This document shows positions 43,284-52,061 of a stretch of 64,000 nucleotides of DNA, one piece after another. The first letter of the stretch is position 1, and every line of letters starts with the position of its first letter. Below the pieces are notes generated by a model. That model worked only from the letters and a program-made list of their open reading frames with translations, made no database searches and was not told the origin of the DNA. The translations under genes were made by a program, and so were the position numbers. The DNA is taken from positions 24,687 through 88,686 of the forward strand of contig JAWUWD010000133.1 in NCBI GenBank assembly GCA_034112085.1. The letters run 5' to 3'. The DNA comes from JAWUWD01 sp034112085. GTDB lineage: Bacteria; Bacteroidota; Bacteroidia; Cytophagales; Cyclobacteriaceae.

Positions 43284-45527
43284 TTAGTTTACCACCGCTA
43301 ATTTGCCGACCATTGAGTCTTCACCATCTTCTGTAGCACTAAACACTAAGTAAACGCCAGTAACAGCCCGATTGCCTCGATAATCTTGAACATTCCAAGT
43401 AGCAGCGCCACCATTGGATTGTGTTTGGTAGATTAACTTCCCTGAAACATCTGTTATTTTCACAATGGCATCGTCAACTAATCCTGAGATAGATACGAGG
43501 CCATTGAAATCCTTGGTTATTGGGTTTGGGAAAATCTTAATTGGTTGGTGAACAGCTTCACTGATAGTGGCTGTTCCTCTATACGAGACAAGACCCTGAT
43601 CAGTGGCAAAGAAGACCTCACCATTATTAGAATTGATACCTATAGATAAAATTTTATTAGAAGGTAGTGGGCTATTCTTAACATTGAAGTGGGAGATTTC
43701 TCGTTCAGCATCTTCATCAAATAACCAAACGCCATTTTCTGTGCCAAGCCACTTTCTATTTCCCCAGTCTACTGCTATGGACAATACTTTTTCATCTCTT
43801 AGTACTGGGACAATATTCCTTCCAACCACTATTTTAGGGATGGTAGCATTTATGCCATTGCTTACATCGATACTTGAGCTATTGTTGAAGTAGGCTACTC
43901 CACTACTGGTGCCGAGCCAGATACGACCATCCAAATCTTCAGTCAGTGAATGTACTTCGCTTGATGGAAGCGTGCCATTATTAGGAATGTTATTAAGCAG
44001 TCGTTGTTTTCCAGATTCTTCATTGAATACATATACCCCTCCACCAGTAGAAGAGCTCAACCGAAGCCACTTATCATTATTATTGGCAACGAAAATATCT
44101 AAAGGGAATTTTGTAGCAGAGTTATTCAATACAAATGAATTCCACACATTGTCATCTCCCCAATGATGAATAGATCTGCTTTCACCATAGTTGAGTATCC
44201 AAAGACCATTATTTGCGTACGCTACTCCTGAAATTCGGTTACTCAGTAATGAATTACCAACAGTAGCAGCATCAATAACAAGTGATGATTGATCTGCATT
44301 GATGATCAATAAACCATCTTGGAATGAGGAGAGTACAAACTGCTTAGAGACAGGGTTGTATGTGATATCATTGAGATCTCTTGCTTGTGGAGTGAGCATG
44401 TTGTTCCCTTTTTCATTGAAACTGTCCCAACTCCCTTTTTCAAGCTTATAAAAGCCTGTTGTTCGATTAAGAGCAACATCATTTTCTCCAATTCCGCCAG
44501 AAAGAACGAATGTTTTGTTTTGTAGATATTCAGTATGAAATGAGTTATCTGAAAACGGTCCTGATGCTAATATCCGCTCACTTGTGTTGGTAGCTGCGAG
44601 TTTAACAAGTCCATTCAGTTGGTCTGCAAACCAAAGTGAGCCATCATTATCCTGTAATATTTCATTAGTTACTGATGAAAGATTCGAGGTGATTGGCGTG
44701 ATGACGCCATCTGTATAATTCCAGTTACCATTATTTGTCACAATGAGTAATCCTTTCTTGGATGGTTTGATATTAGTAAACGATTCTCCTTGTAGCACAT
44801 TTTCTTCTACCCATTGGCCATTATTGTATTTATACAAAACACCCTCTTTTTCGGCTGCAAACAGTGAGTTGTCAGCAACAGAAATACTTATAATCTCATT
44901 GGTAGATTCGGAGAAGGTTGTCCAGTTATTGAAATCTAAAATATTGCTAGAAGGATCCAGAGTAGTGGCCAAAATACCCTGAGTGGTAGCCGCAAATATA
45001 CTGTCATTATATATCGTTACTTCATTGATCTTGTCTGGGCCAAGATTGACAATGGTTTCTTTGATTTGAGAATTTTGTAAATCAATAATGCTAATTCCAA
45101 AATCAGCTGATAGATAGGCAAGATCACCTTGTATGAAGATGTTGTTTATTCTTTTTTCTGAAGTAAAATTGTCGGTTTTGATATCCGAGATACTTGAGAT
45201 CAGATTGGCTTTTATTATGTCAATGTTGCCATCACTGTACGCTATGATTAATGATGTTTGTGAGTCTGAGTATCCAATTGCACTGATTTCCCCACCACTC
45301 AATCCATCGAGTTTAGTGATGGTCTGGATACTTTGATCAGATTTATCATATACAAAAAGAGCATTTTCTGTAGCGCTATAGACCTTGTTATTACCGAGAG
45401 TAATATCAATAACGTGGTTGTAAGAGAGGTGTGTTCTCCACGTACCGACAGGGATGTTTTCTTGACTGTATAGATTCAGCGTTAGAAATATAGAAACTGC
45501 AATGAGTACGTGTCTAATCAACTTCAT
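43284..45527 (-). CDS. porZ: PorZ-like T9SS surface component (two propellers plus CTD)
   Basis: A protein of about 747 residues with the layout of PorZ, a cell-surface part of the type IX secretion attachment complex that in Porphyromonas gingivalis delivers anionic LPS for anchoring cargo. The signal peptide (LIRHVLIAVSIFLTLNLYSQ) is followed by the hallmark IPVGTWRTHLSYNHVIDITLGNNKVYSATENALFVYDK, then two seven-bladed propellers made of regulator-propeller motifs (NDGSLWFADQLNGLVKL, DLDGRIWLGTSSGVAYFN, NRKWLGTENGVWLFDED), and a T9SS CTD (IFPNPITKDF ... GVYLVFSAT). Length agrees with the 776-residue P. gingivalis protein. The start at MKLIRH (45527) is preferred; a 770-residue reading would include 23 atypical residues overlapping tdk. 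It overlaps the tdk end by 14 bases. Confidence 0.85.
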   Translation of the reverse strand: MKLIRHVLIAVSIFLTLNLYSQENIPVGTWRTHLSYNHVIDITLGNNKVYSATENALFVYDKSDQSIQTITKLDGLSGGEISAIGYSDSQTSLIIAYSDGNIDIIKANLISSISDIKTDNFTSEKRINNIFIQGDLAYLSADFGISIIDLQNSQIKETIVNLGPDKINEVTIYNDSIFAATTQGILATTLDPSSNILDFNNWTTFSESTNEIISISVADNSLFAAEKEGVLYKYNNGQWVEENVLQGESFTNIKPSKKGLLIVTNNGNWNYTDGVITPITSNLSSVTNEILQDNDGSLWFADQLNGLVKLAATNTSERILASGPFSDNSFHTEYLQNKTFVLSGGIGENDVALNRTTGFYKLEKGSWDSFNEKGNNMLTPQARDLNDITYNPVSKQFVLSSFQDGLLIINADQSSLVIDAATVGNSLLSNRISGVAYANNGLWILNYGESRSIHHWGDDNVWNSFVLNNSATKFPLDIFVANNNDKWLRLSSSTGGGVYVFNEESGKQRLLNNIPNNGTLPSSEVHSLTEDLDGRIWLGTSSGVAYFNNSSSIDVSNGINATIPKIVVGRNIVPVLRDEKVLSIAVDWGNRKWLGTENGVWLFDEDAEREISHFNVKNSPLPSNKILSIGINSNNGEVFFATDQGLVSYRGTATISEAVHQPIKIFPNPITKDFNGLVSISGLVDDAIVKITDVSGKLIYQTQSNGGAATWNVQDYRGNRAVTGVYLVFSATEDGEDSMVGKLAVVN

Positions 45528-46119
45528 TGGTTTGTCTTGATTGCATACCATCAACAAAACATGTTCTGCATCTAGCATCGTAACTTTCTTTTTCACCTAG
45601 TTTTACTTTTTCTGTATCGGTGGACAGTCTATATGAGAAATTGGCAATGTTACCGCAAATGGCACAAATGGCATGCACTTTCGTGACAAACTCAGCAATA
45701 CTCATGAGAGCAGGCATTGGTTCGAAAGGATTGGCCTCAAAGTCTAAATCTAGTCCAGCGATCACCACGCGTTTACCACTGTTTGCCAATTTCTCACAAA
45801 CTTCAACGAGCGAATTGTCAAAGAATTGCGCTTCATCAATGCCAACTACATCACAATCTCCAGATAACAATAAAATATCACTAGCAAAATCTACAGGTGT
45901 TGATCGAATGGTGTTTGCATTATGAGACACCACATTTACGTCATCATATCGCTTATCAATAGATGGTTTGAAGATTTCTACATGCTGATTGGCGATCAAT
46001 GCACGGTTTAGCCTTCGGATTAGTTCTTCTGTTTTCCCAGAAAACATTGATCCACAGATGACTTCGATCCACCCTCGTTTGGTATCCGATGACTTGCTTA
46101 CATGTGGTTCAATAAACAT
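45514..46119 (-). CDS. tdk: Thymidine kinase
   Basis: A 201-residue type II thymidine kinase phosphorylating thymidine in the pyrimidine salvage pathway. The P-loop is GSMFSGKTEELIRRLNRA (about residues 23-40), the Walker B region is DVVGIDEAQFF, and zinc ligands come from CAICG and CRTC near the end. The lasso segment ANFSYRLST binds the nucleoside. It ends inside the porZ start region and begins one base after the ferredoxin stop, so fdx-tdk-porZ-recO reads as one operon. Confidence 0.95.
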   Translation of the reverse strand: MFIEPHVSKSSDTKRGWIEVICGSMFSGKTEELIRRLNRALIANQHVEIFKPSIDKRYDDVNVVSHNANTIRSTPVDFASDILLLSGDCDVVGIDEAQFFDNSLVEVCEKLANSGKRVVIAGLDLDFEANPFEPMPALMSIAEFVTKVHAICAICGNIANFSYRLSTDTEKVKLGEKESYDARCRTCFVDGMQSRQTNEVD

Positions 46120-46443
46120 TTATTTAGAATAATTCAGATGTGGGAGCTTACTAACCTCCGGGACAGAGATTATAAGGTCTTCAGAAACGCTGCATTGGCA
46201 AGCAAGACGCTCATTATCATTTAGTTTGCCGAGTGATTTTGATTGTGTCTCAAAGGGAGAATTTTCTGAAATTGCAGACATTCCTTCATGAACAATCATT
46301 TTACAAGTGGTGCATCTTCCTTTGGCTCCGCAAGCATGCATCCAATCTACTCCGTTTTCGTGTAATACACTAAGAACAGATTGATCGCGATCGTTGTAGT
46401 CGATTGACTTATTATCTAAATTTTTAATGGTAATCGTGGGCAT
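46120..46443 (-). CDS. [2Fe-2S] ferredoxin
   Basis: A 107-residue plant/adrenodoxin-type ferredoxin. Cluster cysteines C38, C44 and C47 are in HACGAKGRCTTC (C-x5-C-x2-C) and the fourth is C82 or C84 in RLACQCS. It is a small soluble electron carrier; the partner reductase is not in the window. It is the first gene of the fdx-tdk-porZ-recO run. The divergent neighbour at 46563 is 120 bases away across an inverted repeat. Confidence 0.92.
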   Translation of the reverse strand: MPTITIKNLDNKSIDYNDRDQSVLSVLHENGVDWMHACGAKGRCTTCKMIVHEGMSAISENSPFETQSKSLGKLNDNERLACQCSVSEDLIISVPEVSKLPHLNYSK

Positions 46444-46498
46444 AATTTATATTTTTACTCAGATGCCGACTGACCTCATGGGCAATATTCGTCATAGG

Positions 46499-46535
46499 AG
46501 TATTCCAAAGATAAATTTTTAAAAAGTGGAATACT
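46499..46535. promoter_or_regulatory. Nine-base dyad in the fdx divergent promoter region
   Basis: AGTATTCCA (46499-46507) and its exact complement TGGAATACT (46527-46535) are separated by 19 bases. The centre-to-centre distance is 28 bases, close to three helical turns, so it could be two half-sites for a regulator. It lies between the ferredoxin start and the start of the unknown gene at 46563. The long loop makes a hairpin terminator unlikely. Confidence 0.45.
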
Positions 46536-46562
46536 AAATCGATGATAAATTAATGCAGTAAT

Positions 46563-47606
46563 ATGGAGAACAAACTCAATATCGAACGGATAACCAGCTA
46601 TAGTGATCAAGTAGCAGTAAAATTGGTTGATTCTTTTTTTTCTGAGAAGGAAAGAATTTCTGGAGAGGAGATTATGAATTTTTGCGCAATCAAGCAGGTC
46701 AATTTATTTACACTGAAAATACTTTTTTCAGCTTGGAATAAAGAAGCGCAAAAGCTTGAAAGCCCTTACTTCGATTATGATGATGAAGAAGTTCAGAATG
46801 CGATATCAGCTTTCAAGAACACAGTTTCTAGGTACATCTCAGTTGACAGAGTTCATTTTGAGCCAATCTTGAAAAAGGCAATTTATGAGACATTGTTGCT
46901 GATTTGCTCACCGTATCATTACTACCTTGAAGAGTTGAACACCATTGATCAACTTGGAACTGGGCTAAACAATGAACTTATGGCTACTAAAAAATTCACT
47001 AAGGTGAATACCGCCATACTAGACGGGCTCATTGATACTTTGAAGAAAAACCCATCATCGGATGCGGATATATTAAAAACATTGGACGATGTCGTTGAGA
47101 ATTTGTCTAGTACTCCTGAAGAGATGGAGCCTTACTTAGTTGCTTTTTCAAACTACTCAGCTATAACTATAGCTGATATATATATGGACATAGAAGAACC
47201 GACTAAGCAAGAACTTCCTTTAATGTCAGGTTCTATAGATGAGGAAGACAAGGTATTCGAAGAAGAATCAGTAGCCGATGGTATGACTGCAGGGTTTGAA
47301 CACTCGCAGGAAACTACATTGAACGAAGCATTGGCGGCAGAAAGCCAACCATCGTTAGCAGATATTCATGAACAACAGAAAATTGATAACCTATCGAAGG
47401 GCATCACGCTCAATCAGCGATTTATGTTCGTGAATGTACTCTTTGATGGAGACGTTGCCAAGTTCAATAATACGGTGTTGGAAATAGATGGTCTTGAAAG
47501 TATGGGAGCAGCCAAACATTATTTAAACACCCGTTTTACTCATTGGGACTCTTCAGGTGATGAGGTCGAAGAGTTTATGAATGTACTGGAAAGAAGGTTT
47601 TCATAA
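46563..47606 (+). CDS. Conserved-looking Bacteroidota protein of unknown function
   Basis: A 347-residue, acidic, cytoplasmic protein with no signal peptide. Three parts can be seen: a helical N-terminal region (about 1-190), an acidic low-complexity linker (about 205-265, rich in E, D and S), and a compact C-terminal domain with ITLNQRFMFVNVLFDGDVAKFNNTVLEIDGLESMGAAKHYLNTRFTHW. I associate that C-terminal segment (a xINxRFxFxNxLFxGDxxxFN motif) with many otherwise unrelated Bacteroidota proteins. Function unknown. It starts 120 bases from the divergent fdx gene and converges on rodA with a six-base gap. Confidence 0.8.
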   Translation: MENKLNIERITSYSDQVAVKLVDSFFSEKERISGEEIMNFCAIKQVNLFTLKILFSAWNKEAQKLESPYFDYDDEEVQNAISAFKNTVSRYISVDRVHFEPILKKAIYETLLLICSPYHYYLEELNTIDQLGTGLNNELMATKKFTKVNTAILDGLIDTLKKNPSSDADILKTLDDVVENLSSTPEEMEPYLVAFSNYSAITIADIYMDIEEPTKQELPLMSGSIDEEDKVFEEESVADGMTAGFEHSQETTLNEALAAESQPSLADIHEQQKIDNLSKGITLNQRFMFVNVLFDGDVAKFNNTVLEIDGLESMGAAKHYLNTRFTHWDSSGDEVEEFMNVLERRFS

Positions 47607-47612
47607 CGAACA

Positions 47613-48881
47613 TCATCTCACCAAGACCTGCATCCTATGAGAATCTAGCTTGATCAAAATAAAGAGTAGGATGGTAAATGCCCACAAAGAGGACCCTCCA
47701 TAGCTGAAAAATGGCAAGGGTATACCAATGACAGGAAATAGACCAATGGTCATGCCTATGTTTACCGCGAAGTGGAAGAATAATATACAAGCCACACTAT
47801 AGCCATATACCCTAGCGAATGTCCACTTTTGTCGCTCGGCAATAAAGACTACTCGAAGTAGTAGCGTAAGAAATAGGCCTATCAACACTAAACTACCAAG
47901 CCAGCCGTGCTCTTCACCAATAGTACAGAAAATGAAATCTGTACTTTGTTCAGGGACGAAATCGAATTTGGTTTGGGTACCTTCCAAGAAGCCCTTGCCA
48001 TAGAATCCACCACTTCCAATAGCAATTTTAGACTGAGTAACATTCCACCCGTAACCAAGAGGATCAGCTTCAGGGTTGATAAGTGCTTTTACTCTATTTT
48101 GTTGGTGAGGTTTGAGTACGTCAGAAATAAAGAAATTAACCCCTAAAATACTTCCAGAAAGGATTAGTGCCCCCGCTAAAGTAATTGCTATTCGTTTAAG
48201 ATTTTTGCGAAAGACCAAAACTAGTATAGTGGTAAGTGTCAGAATTCCGAGATACAGATACAGATTAGTTACTAGAAGTGTCAGTATAAATATTGTGGCT
48301 ACTGCAGTTCCTAATATTAGCGGAACAGGAGACATGCCCTCCCTGAAAAGCACTAATACAAATGCTGAGTAAACCAAGGCAGTTCCTGTATCTCCTTGAA
48401 GAATTATTAGCACAGGAGGGATCGAAATTATGCCTCCGAGTATCAATTGTGTGCGCAGTTTTTCGATACGTTTTCCAGACAAAGAGGCAAACTTTGCGAC
48501 AGCCAACGCTGTAGCGAATTTAGCAAATTCGGAAGGTTGTAGACGGAAACTGCCAATTTCGAACCATGACTTAGAACCGGCTACTTCTCTACCAAATAGA
48601 AGTACAAAAATCAATAATAGCATGACTCCTCCAAATACAACGAAACCAAAAGTATCATAGAACTTATAATCGAGCGACATGATTAATACAATGAGTACAA
48701 TTGACGAGACAATCCAAATTAACTGCTTACCTGAGTTAAGTGACAAGTCGAAAATGTTTTGATTGAGACTCTCATCATATACAGCAGCAAAGATATTGAG
48801 CCATCCAAGCATCACTATTATAAAATATAGACCAATTGTAAGCCAGTCTACTTGATTTGATATGTTTTGTCCTCTATACAT
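47613..48881 (-). CDS. rodA: Rod-shape peptidoglycan polymerase RodA
   Basis: A SEDS-family glycosyltransferase of 422 residues with about ten membrane segments. It polymerises lipid II in the elongasome with PBP2. The family's motifs are visible: LIFVLLFGREVAGSKSWFEIGSFRLQPSEFAKFATALAVAKF, PPVLIILQGDTGTALVYSAFVLVLFREG, the conserved extracellular Asp in FVPEQSTDFIFCTIGEEHGWLGSL, and GLFPVIGIPLPFFSYGGSSL. It shares one base with mrdA (stop/start overlap) and is the promoter-distal gene of the mre run. Confidence 0.95.
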   Translation of the reverse strand: MYRGQNISNQVDWLTIGLYFIIVMLGWLNIFAAVYDESLNQNIFDLSLNSGKQLIWIVSSIVLIVLIMSLDYKFYDTFGFVVFGGVMLLLIFVLLFGREVAGSKSWFEIGSFRLQPSEFAKFATALAVAKFASLSGKRIEKLRTQLILGGIISIPPVLIILQGDTGTALVYSAFVLVLFREGMSPVPLILGTAVATIFILTLLVTNLYLYLGILTLTTILVLVFRKNLKRIAITLAGALILSGSILGVNFFISDVLKPHQQNRVKALINPEADPLGYGWNVTQSKIAIGSGGFYGKGFLEGTQTKFDFVPEQSTDFIFCTIGEEHGWLGSLVLIGLFLTLLLRVVFIAERQKWTFARVYGYSVACILFFHFAVNIGMTIGLFPVIGIPLPFFSYGGSSLWAFTILLFILIKLDSHRMQVLVR

Positions 48882-50689
48882 TATAGGAACTTTCCATTGA
48901 GTACATACTGCTCTATATTCGGTCTTTTGGTCTCACCGATTAGATATTTTTCAATCATCAAACTGGCGATTGATGCCGCAGCTCTCGCTCCTTGTCCAGC
49001 ATCTTCTACATATACTGCTACAGCTATTTTAGGGTTGTCTTTAGGCGCAAATGCTATGAATACAGAATGATCTGGCATTGGGTCGTTTTGTACAGTTCCT
49101 GTTTTACCACAAACCTCAATGTCTTGTAGTTTAGCACGGTACTGGCCAGTTCCAGATTTTATTACTTCAGCCATCGCTTCAACAGCCACTTCAAAGTGTT
49201 CTGGGTCAATAGTCGTATATTTCTTTTCAGTATAAAATGGTAATGGATCAGATCCTCCAATTGACTTGATCAAATGCGGTGTGTAGTAAAATCCACGATT
49301 AGCAACTATGGCTGCAAAATTTGCCATTTGAATAGGCACCACTAAGTTTTCCCCTTCACCAATAGAGATCGAGTAGATGTTAGAATACTTCCATTTTTCA
49401 CCTTTATAGGCCCGGTCATAGTATCCTGAACTCGGTATTAATCCACCTTTTTCGTTAGGAAGGTCGATTCCCAGTGGCTTACCAAATCCAAATGACAAAA
49501 CATGTCCTCTCCATTTGTCGAGGCCGATATGGGTGTCATCATATGTGTTCTCCAAGACATTTTTATTAACTACTCTTCTCATTACCTGATGAAAATAGGG
49601 GTTGCAGGAGTGGGTGATCGCTCCTTGTAAGTTCTCATTACTGTGAGGACCATGACAGCCAATGATATTTCGATTACAAGGAATTCTAGTATTTATATTA
49701 ATAACTCCTTCTTGTAGCGCGATCATCGCTTGAGCAATTTTGAAGATCGAACCTGGACGATACTGTGCCATCAAAGGGCGATTAAATAATGGGTTTAAAG
49801 TATCGCTAGCAATCAGTTCAAAATTATCACTATACTTTCTTCCTGAGAGCAAGTTTGGGTCATAGGATGGCCCTGAAACAATAGAAAGGATCTCGCCAGA
49901 AGCTGGTTCTATGGCCACAATACTTCCTGATTTTCCTTCCATGAGAATCTTCCCATATTCTTGTAGGTCTATGTCTATGGTGGAGGTGAGTGTTTTCCCA
50001 GGAACAGATAGTGTATCTAGGTCGCCATCCTTAAAACTTCCTTTTTCTATTCCTCGCACATTCTTTATTTTGAAAACAACTCCACGCTGCCCCCTCAAAA
50101 ATTCTTCATACTGCGATTCTAATCCACTTTGTCCAATATGATCTCGCTGCTGATAATAATTCGAAGAATCTCTGGAGAGTTGTTCTTTCGTCACTTCACT
50201 TACATAACCTAATGCATTGGATAGTATTGGATTGGCGTATTTTCGTGTTGTTCTGGCTTCTATGGTGAATCCAGGAAAATCAATCATATAGTCCTGAATT
50301 TCGGCAAATTCCTTTTGTGAAATTTGTTTAAAAAAGGGAAATGGTTTCACTGATGAATATCCTCTGGCCTTCTTCATTGAGGTAACCTTCTCAATAAATT
50401 GCTCTCTAGATATTTCAAAAACTGAACAGAAGTGGACTGTATCAGCTATGAATGCATTTTTCTTCGTAATCATCACTTCATACATAGGTTCATTGAATAC
50501 GATCAGTTTATCGTTGCGATCATAGATGAGTCCTCGGTATGGGTAGATGACTTCTTTCTGAATTATATTATTGTCTGCAGCTTGGACATACTTGCTATCA
50601 AACACTTGAATAAATAAGAGTTTGATAAGAAAGATGAGTCCGGTAAATATGAAAATGAACTGAATAATATGTTTTCGGCCATTGTTCAT
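48881..50689 (-). CDS. mrdA: Penicillin-binding protein 2
   Basis: A 602-residue class B PBP, the transpeptidase partner of RodA. One N-terminal membrane anchor (HIIQFIFIFTGLIFLIKLLFIQVF) is followed by the dimerisation domain (VIYPYRGLIYDRNDKLIVFNEPMYEV) and the transpeptidase domain. The catalytic SxxK is in GSIFKIAQAM (about residue 311), SxN in SCNPYFH and KTG in CGKTGTVQND (about residue 526). All three motifs are intact. It overlaps mreD by four bases. Confidence 0.95.
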   Translation of the reverse strand: MNNGRKHIIQFIFIFTGLIFLIKLLFIQVFDSKYVQAADNNIIQKEVIYPYRGLIYDRNDKLIVFNEPMYEVMITKKNAFIADTVHFCSVFEISREQFIEKVTSMKKARGYSSVKPFPFFKQISQKEFAEIQDYMIDFPGFTIEARTTRKYANPILSNALGYVSEVTKEQLSRDSSNYYQQRDHIGQSGLESQYEEFLRGQRGVVFKIKNVRGIEKGSFKDGDLDTLSVPGKTLTSTIDIDLQEYGKILMEGKSGSIVAIEPASGEILSIVSGPSYDPNLLSGRKYSDNFELIASDTLNPLFNRPLMAQYRPGSIFKIAQAMIALQEGVININTRIPCNRNIIGCHGPHSNENLQGAITHSCNPYFHQVMRRVVNKNVLENTYDDTHIGLDKWRGHVLSFGFGKPLGIDLPNEKGGLIPSSGYYDRAYKGEKWKYSNIYSISIGEGENLVVPIQMANFAAIVANRGFYYTPHLIKSIGGSDPLPFYTEKKYTTIDPEHFEVAVEAMAEVIKSGTGQYRAKLQDIEVCGKTGTVQNDPMPDHSVFIAFAPKDNPKIAVAVYVEDAGQGARAAASIASLMIEKYLIGETKRPNIEQYVLNGKFL

Positions 50690-51210
50690 ATTCTCCTCTT
50701 TGCTGAACTATATAGCAGATACTGAAATAACACAATAACAACTAATGTAAAAGCTGTTGATGACAATACTTTGGTCAAAGTGAAGAAAAAGGAAGTGATA
50801 CCACCTGCTTCAGTATAAAATAGACAGATGTGATGTGCCAAAATAAGCGGAAGGGAATAAGTGATGTACCATTGCAATCCCATAGATGGAACTGTTGGAA
50901 GGGTATTAGTATCATACCCACCTTGAGGAGTCAGCCACCGGATAACATAATATCTCAGATACATGAGTAGTACCGAAGAAGCCATATGAATGCCTAAGCT
51001 GTCACTAAATACATCAATCAAAAGGCCAGTGACCAGACCTATGAAAAGAGCCAATATTCGATTCCGCTCAATTGGTACATTAAGTAAAAAGATTAAATAA
51101 ATAAAACAAAAGGCGCTATCGAGTAGGACGAAGTTTTTGAAAAGAAAAATGTATAGAAATACATATCCAAAGAAACTGAGTAGCAATATGATTTCTGACT
51201 TCTTAATCAT
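50686..51210 (-). CDS. mreD: Rod shape-determining protein MreD
   Basis: A 174-residue integral membrane protein with about five hydrophobic segments and the pattern of MreD: ALFIGLVTGLLIDVFSDSLGIHMASSVLLMYLRYYVIRWL. It links MreC to the RodA-PBP2 core. Sequence conservation in this family is low, so the assignment leans on the position between mreC (eight-base overlap) and mrdA (four-base overlap). Confidence 0.9.
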   Translation of the reverse strand: MIKKSEIILLLSFFGYVFLYIFLFKNFVLLDSAFCFIYLIFLLNVPIERNRILALFIGLVTGLLIDVFSDSLGIHMASSVLLMYLRYYVIRWLTPQGGYDTNTLPTVPSMGLQWYITYSLPLILAHHICLFYTEAGGITSFFFTLTKVLSSTAFTLVVIVLFQYLLYSSAKRRI

Positions 51211-52042
51211 GGGCTCCAGTGACTATTGCTTCGGTGGATTGTTGTTCTATTTTGAGATTGTTTTTGATTACAAACACATGTGAAAGCGCGCCATAATCGT
51301 TGGCTAGATTAACTACTATCTCGTAGAAGTTGGCTTCATCAGTTAAAATAATATCTTCAATGGTCCCTATGAGCACTCCTTCGGGATATATGGCATTATA
51401 GCCACTTGTTATGATTGTATCACCTAAGAGCGGCTTGACATGTCTAGGAATATAGAGCAGGTTAGCTTGATTTGCATCTTTCCCACTCCAGTTGGTTGTG
51501 CCAAGTTGCCCTGTTCGTTTAATCATAGAAGATACCATGAGATCAGCATTGAGCAGAGATGATATGACGGAGTAGTTGTCAGATACAGAGGCTATTTTAC
51601 CAACGATACCTCGCTGATTTACGACACCAAGACCTTGAGTCATTCCTTGTTTCTTACCTATATTAATCGTGATGTGATTGTGAACATTACGTGTGCTATT
51701 ATTGATTATTTTGGCGCTTAGATAGTCATATTGACCAATCAGATCAGAATCTGTGAGGAGTCTAGTATCTAGCCTATAAAGACTTTGCTCATATGCCCTG
51801 AGACGCTTTTGCAATAGAGCATTTTGCTGTGACAAATCGTCATTGACTTCTGCCAGCGAAAAATAGTTACTTATAGAATTAGATGAGGTGAGAATTCCAG
51901 CGACTGTTTGATTTGATGAGTTGAAAAAAGAAGCACTCAGAAAAATATTCTGCGTAACAATCAGCCATGTACACACCAATTCTAACCCCACAAATACAAG
52001 GGTAACTCTGTACTGGTGTAATAATAGAAATAACCGCCTCAT
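51203..52042 (-). CDS. mreC: Rod shape-determining protein MreC
   Basis: A 279-residue bitopic protein. A short cytoplasmic start (MRRLFLLLHQYRVTLVFVGLELVCTWLIV) leads to a periplasmic coiled coil (about residues 65-90) and two beta domains (IGKKQGMTQGLGVVNQRGIVGKIASVSDNYSVISSLLNADLMVSSMIKRTGQLG, and GDTIITSGYNAIYPEGVLIGTI), which are the MreC signature. It begins 19 bases after the mreB stop and overlaps mreD. Confidence 0.93.
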   Translation of the reverse strand: MRRLFLLLHQYRVTLVFVGLELVCTWLIVTQNIFLSASFFNSSNQTVAGILTSSNSISNYFSLAEVNDDLSQQNALLQKRLRAYEQSLYRLDTRLLTDSDLIGQYDYLSAKIINNSTRNVHNHITINIGKKQGMTQGLGVVNQRGIVGKIASVSDNYSVISSLLNADLMVSSMIKRTGQLGTTNWSGKDANQANLLYIPRHVKPLLGDTIITSGYNAIYPEGVLIGTIEDIILTDEANFYEIVVNLANDYGALSHVFVIKNNLKIEQQSTEAIVTGAHD

Positions 52043-52061
52043 CTATATAATTTGGAAAGAG

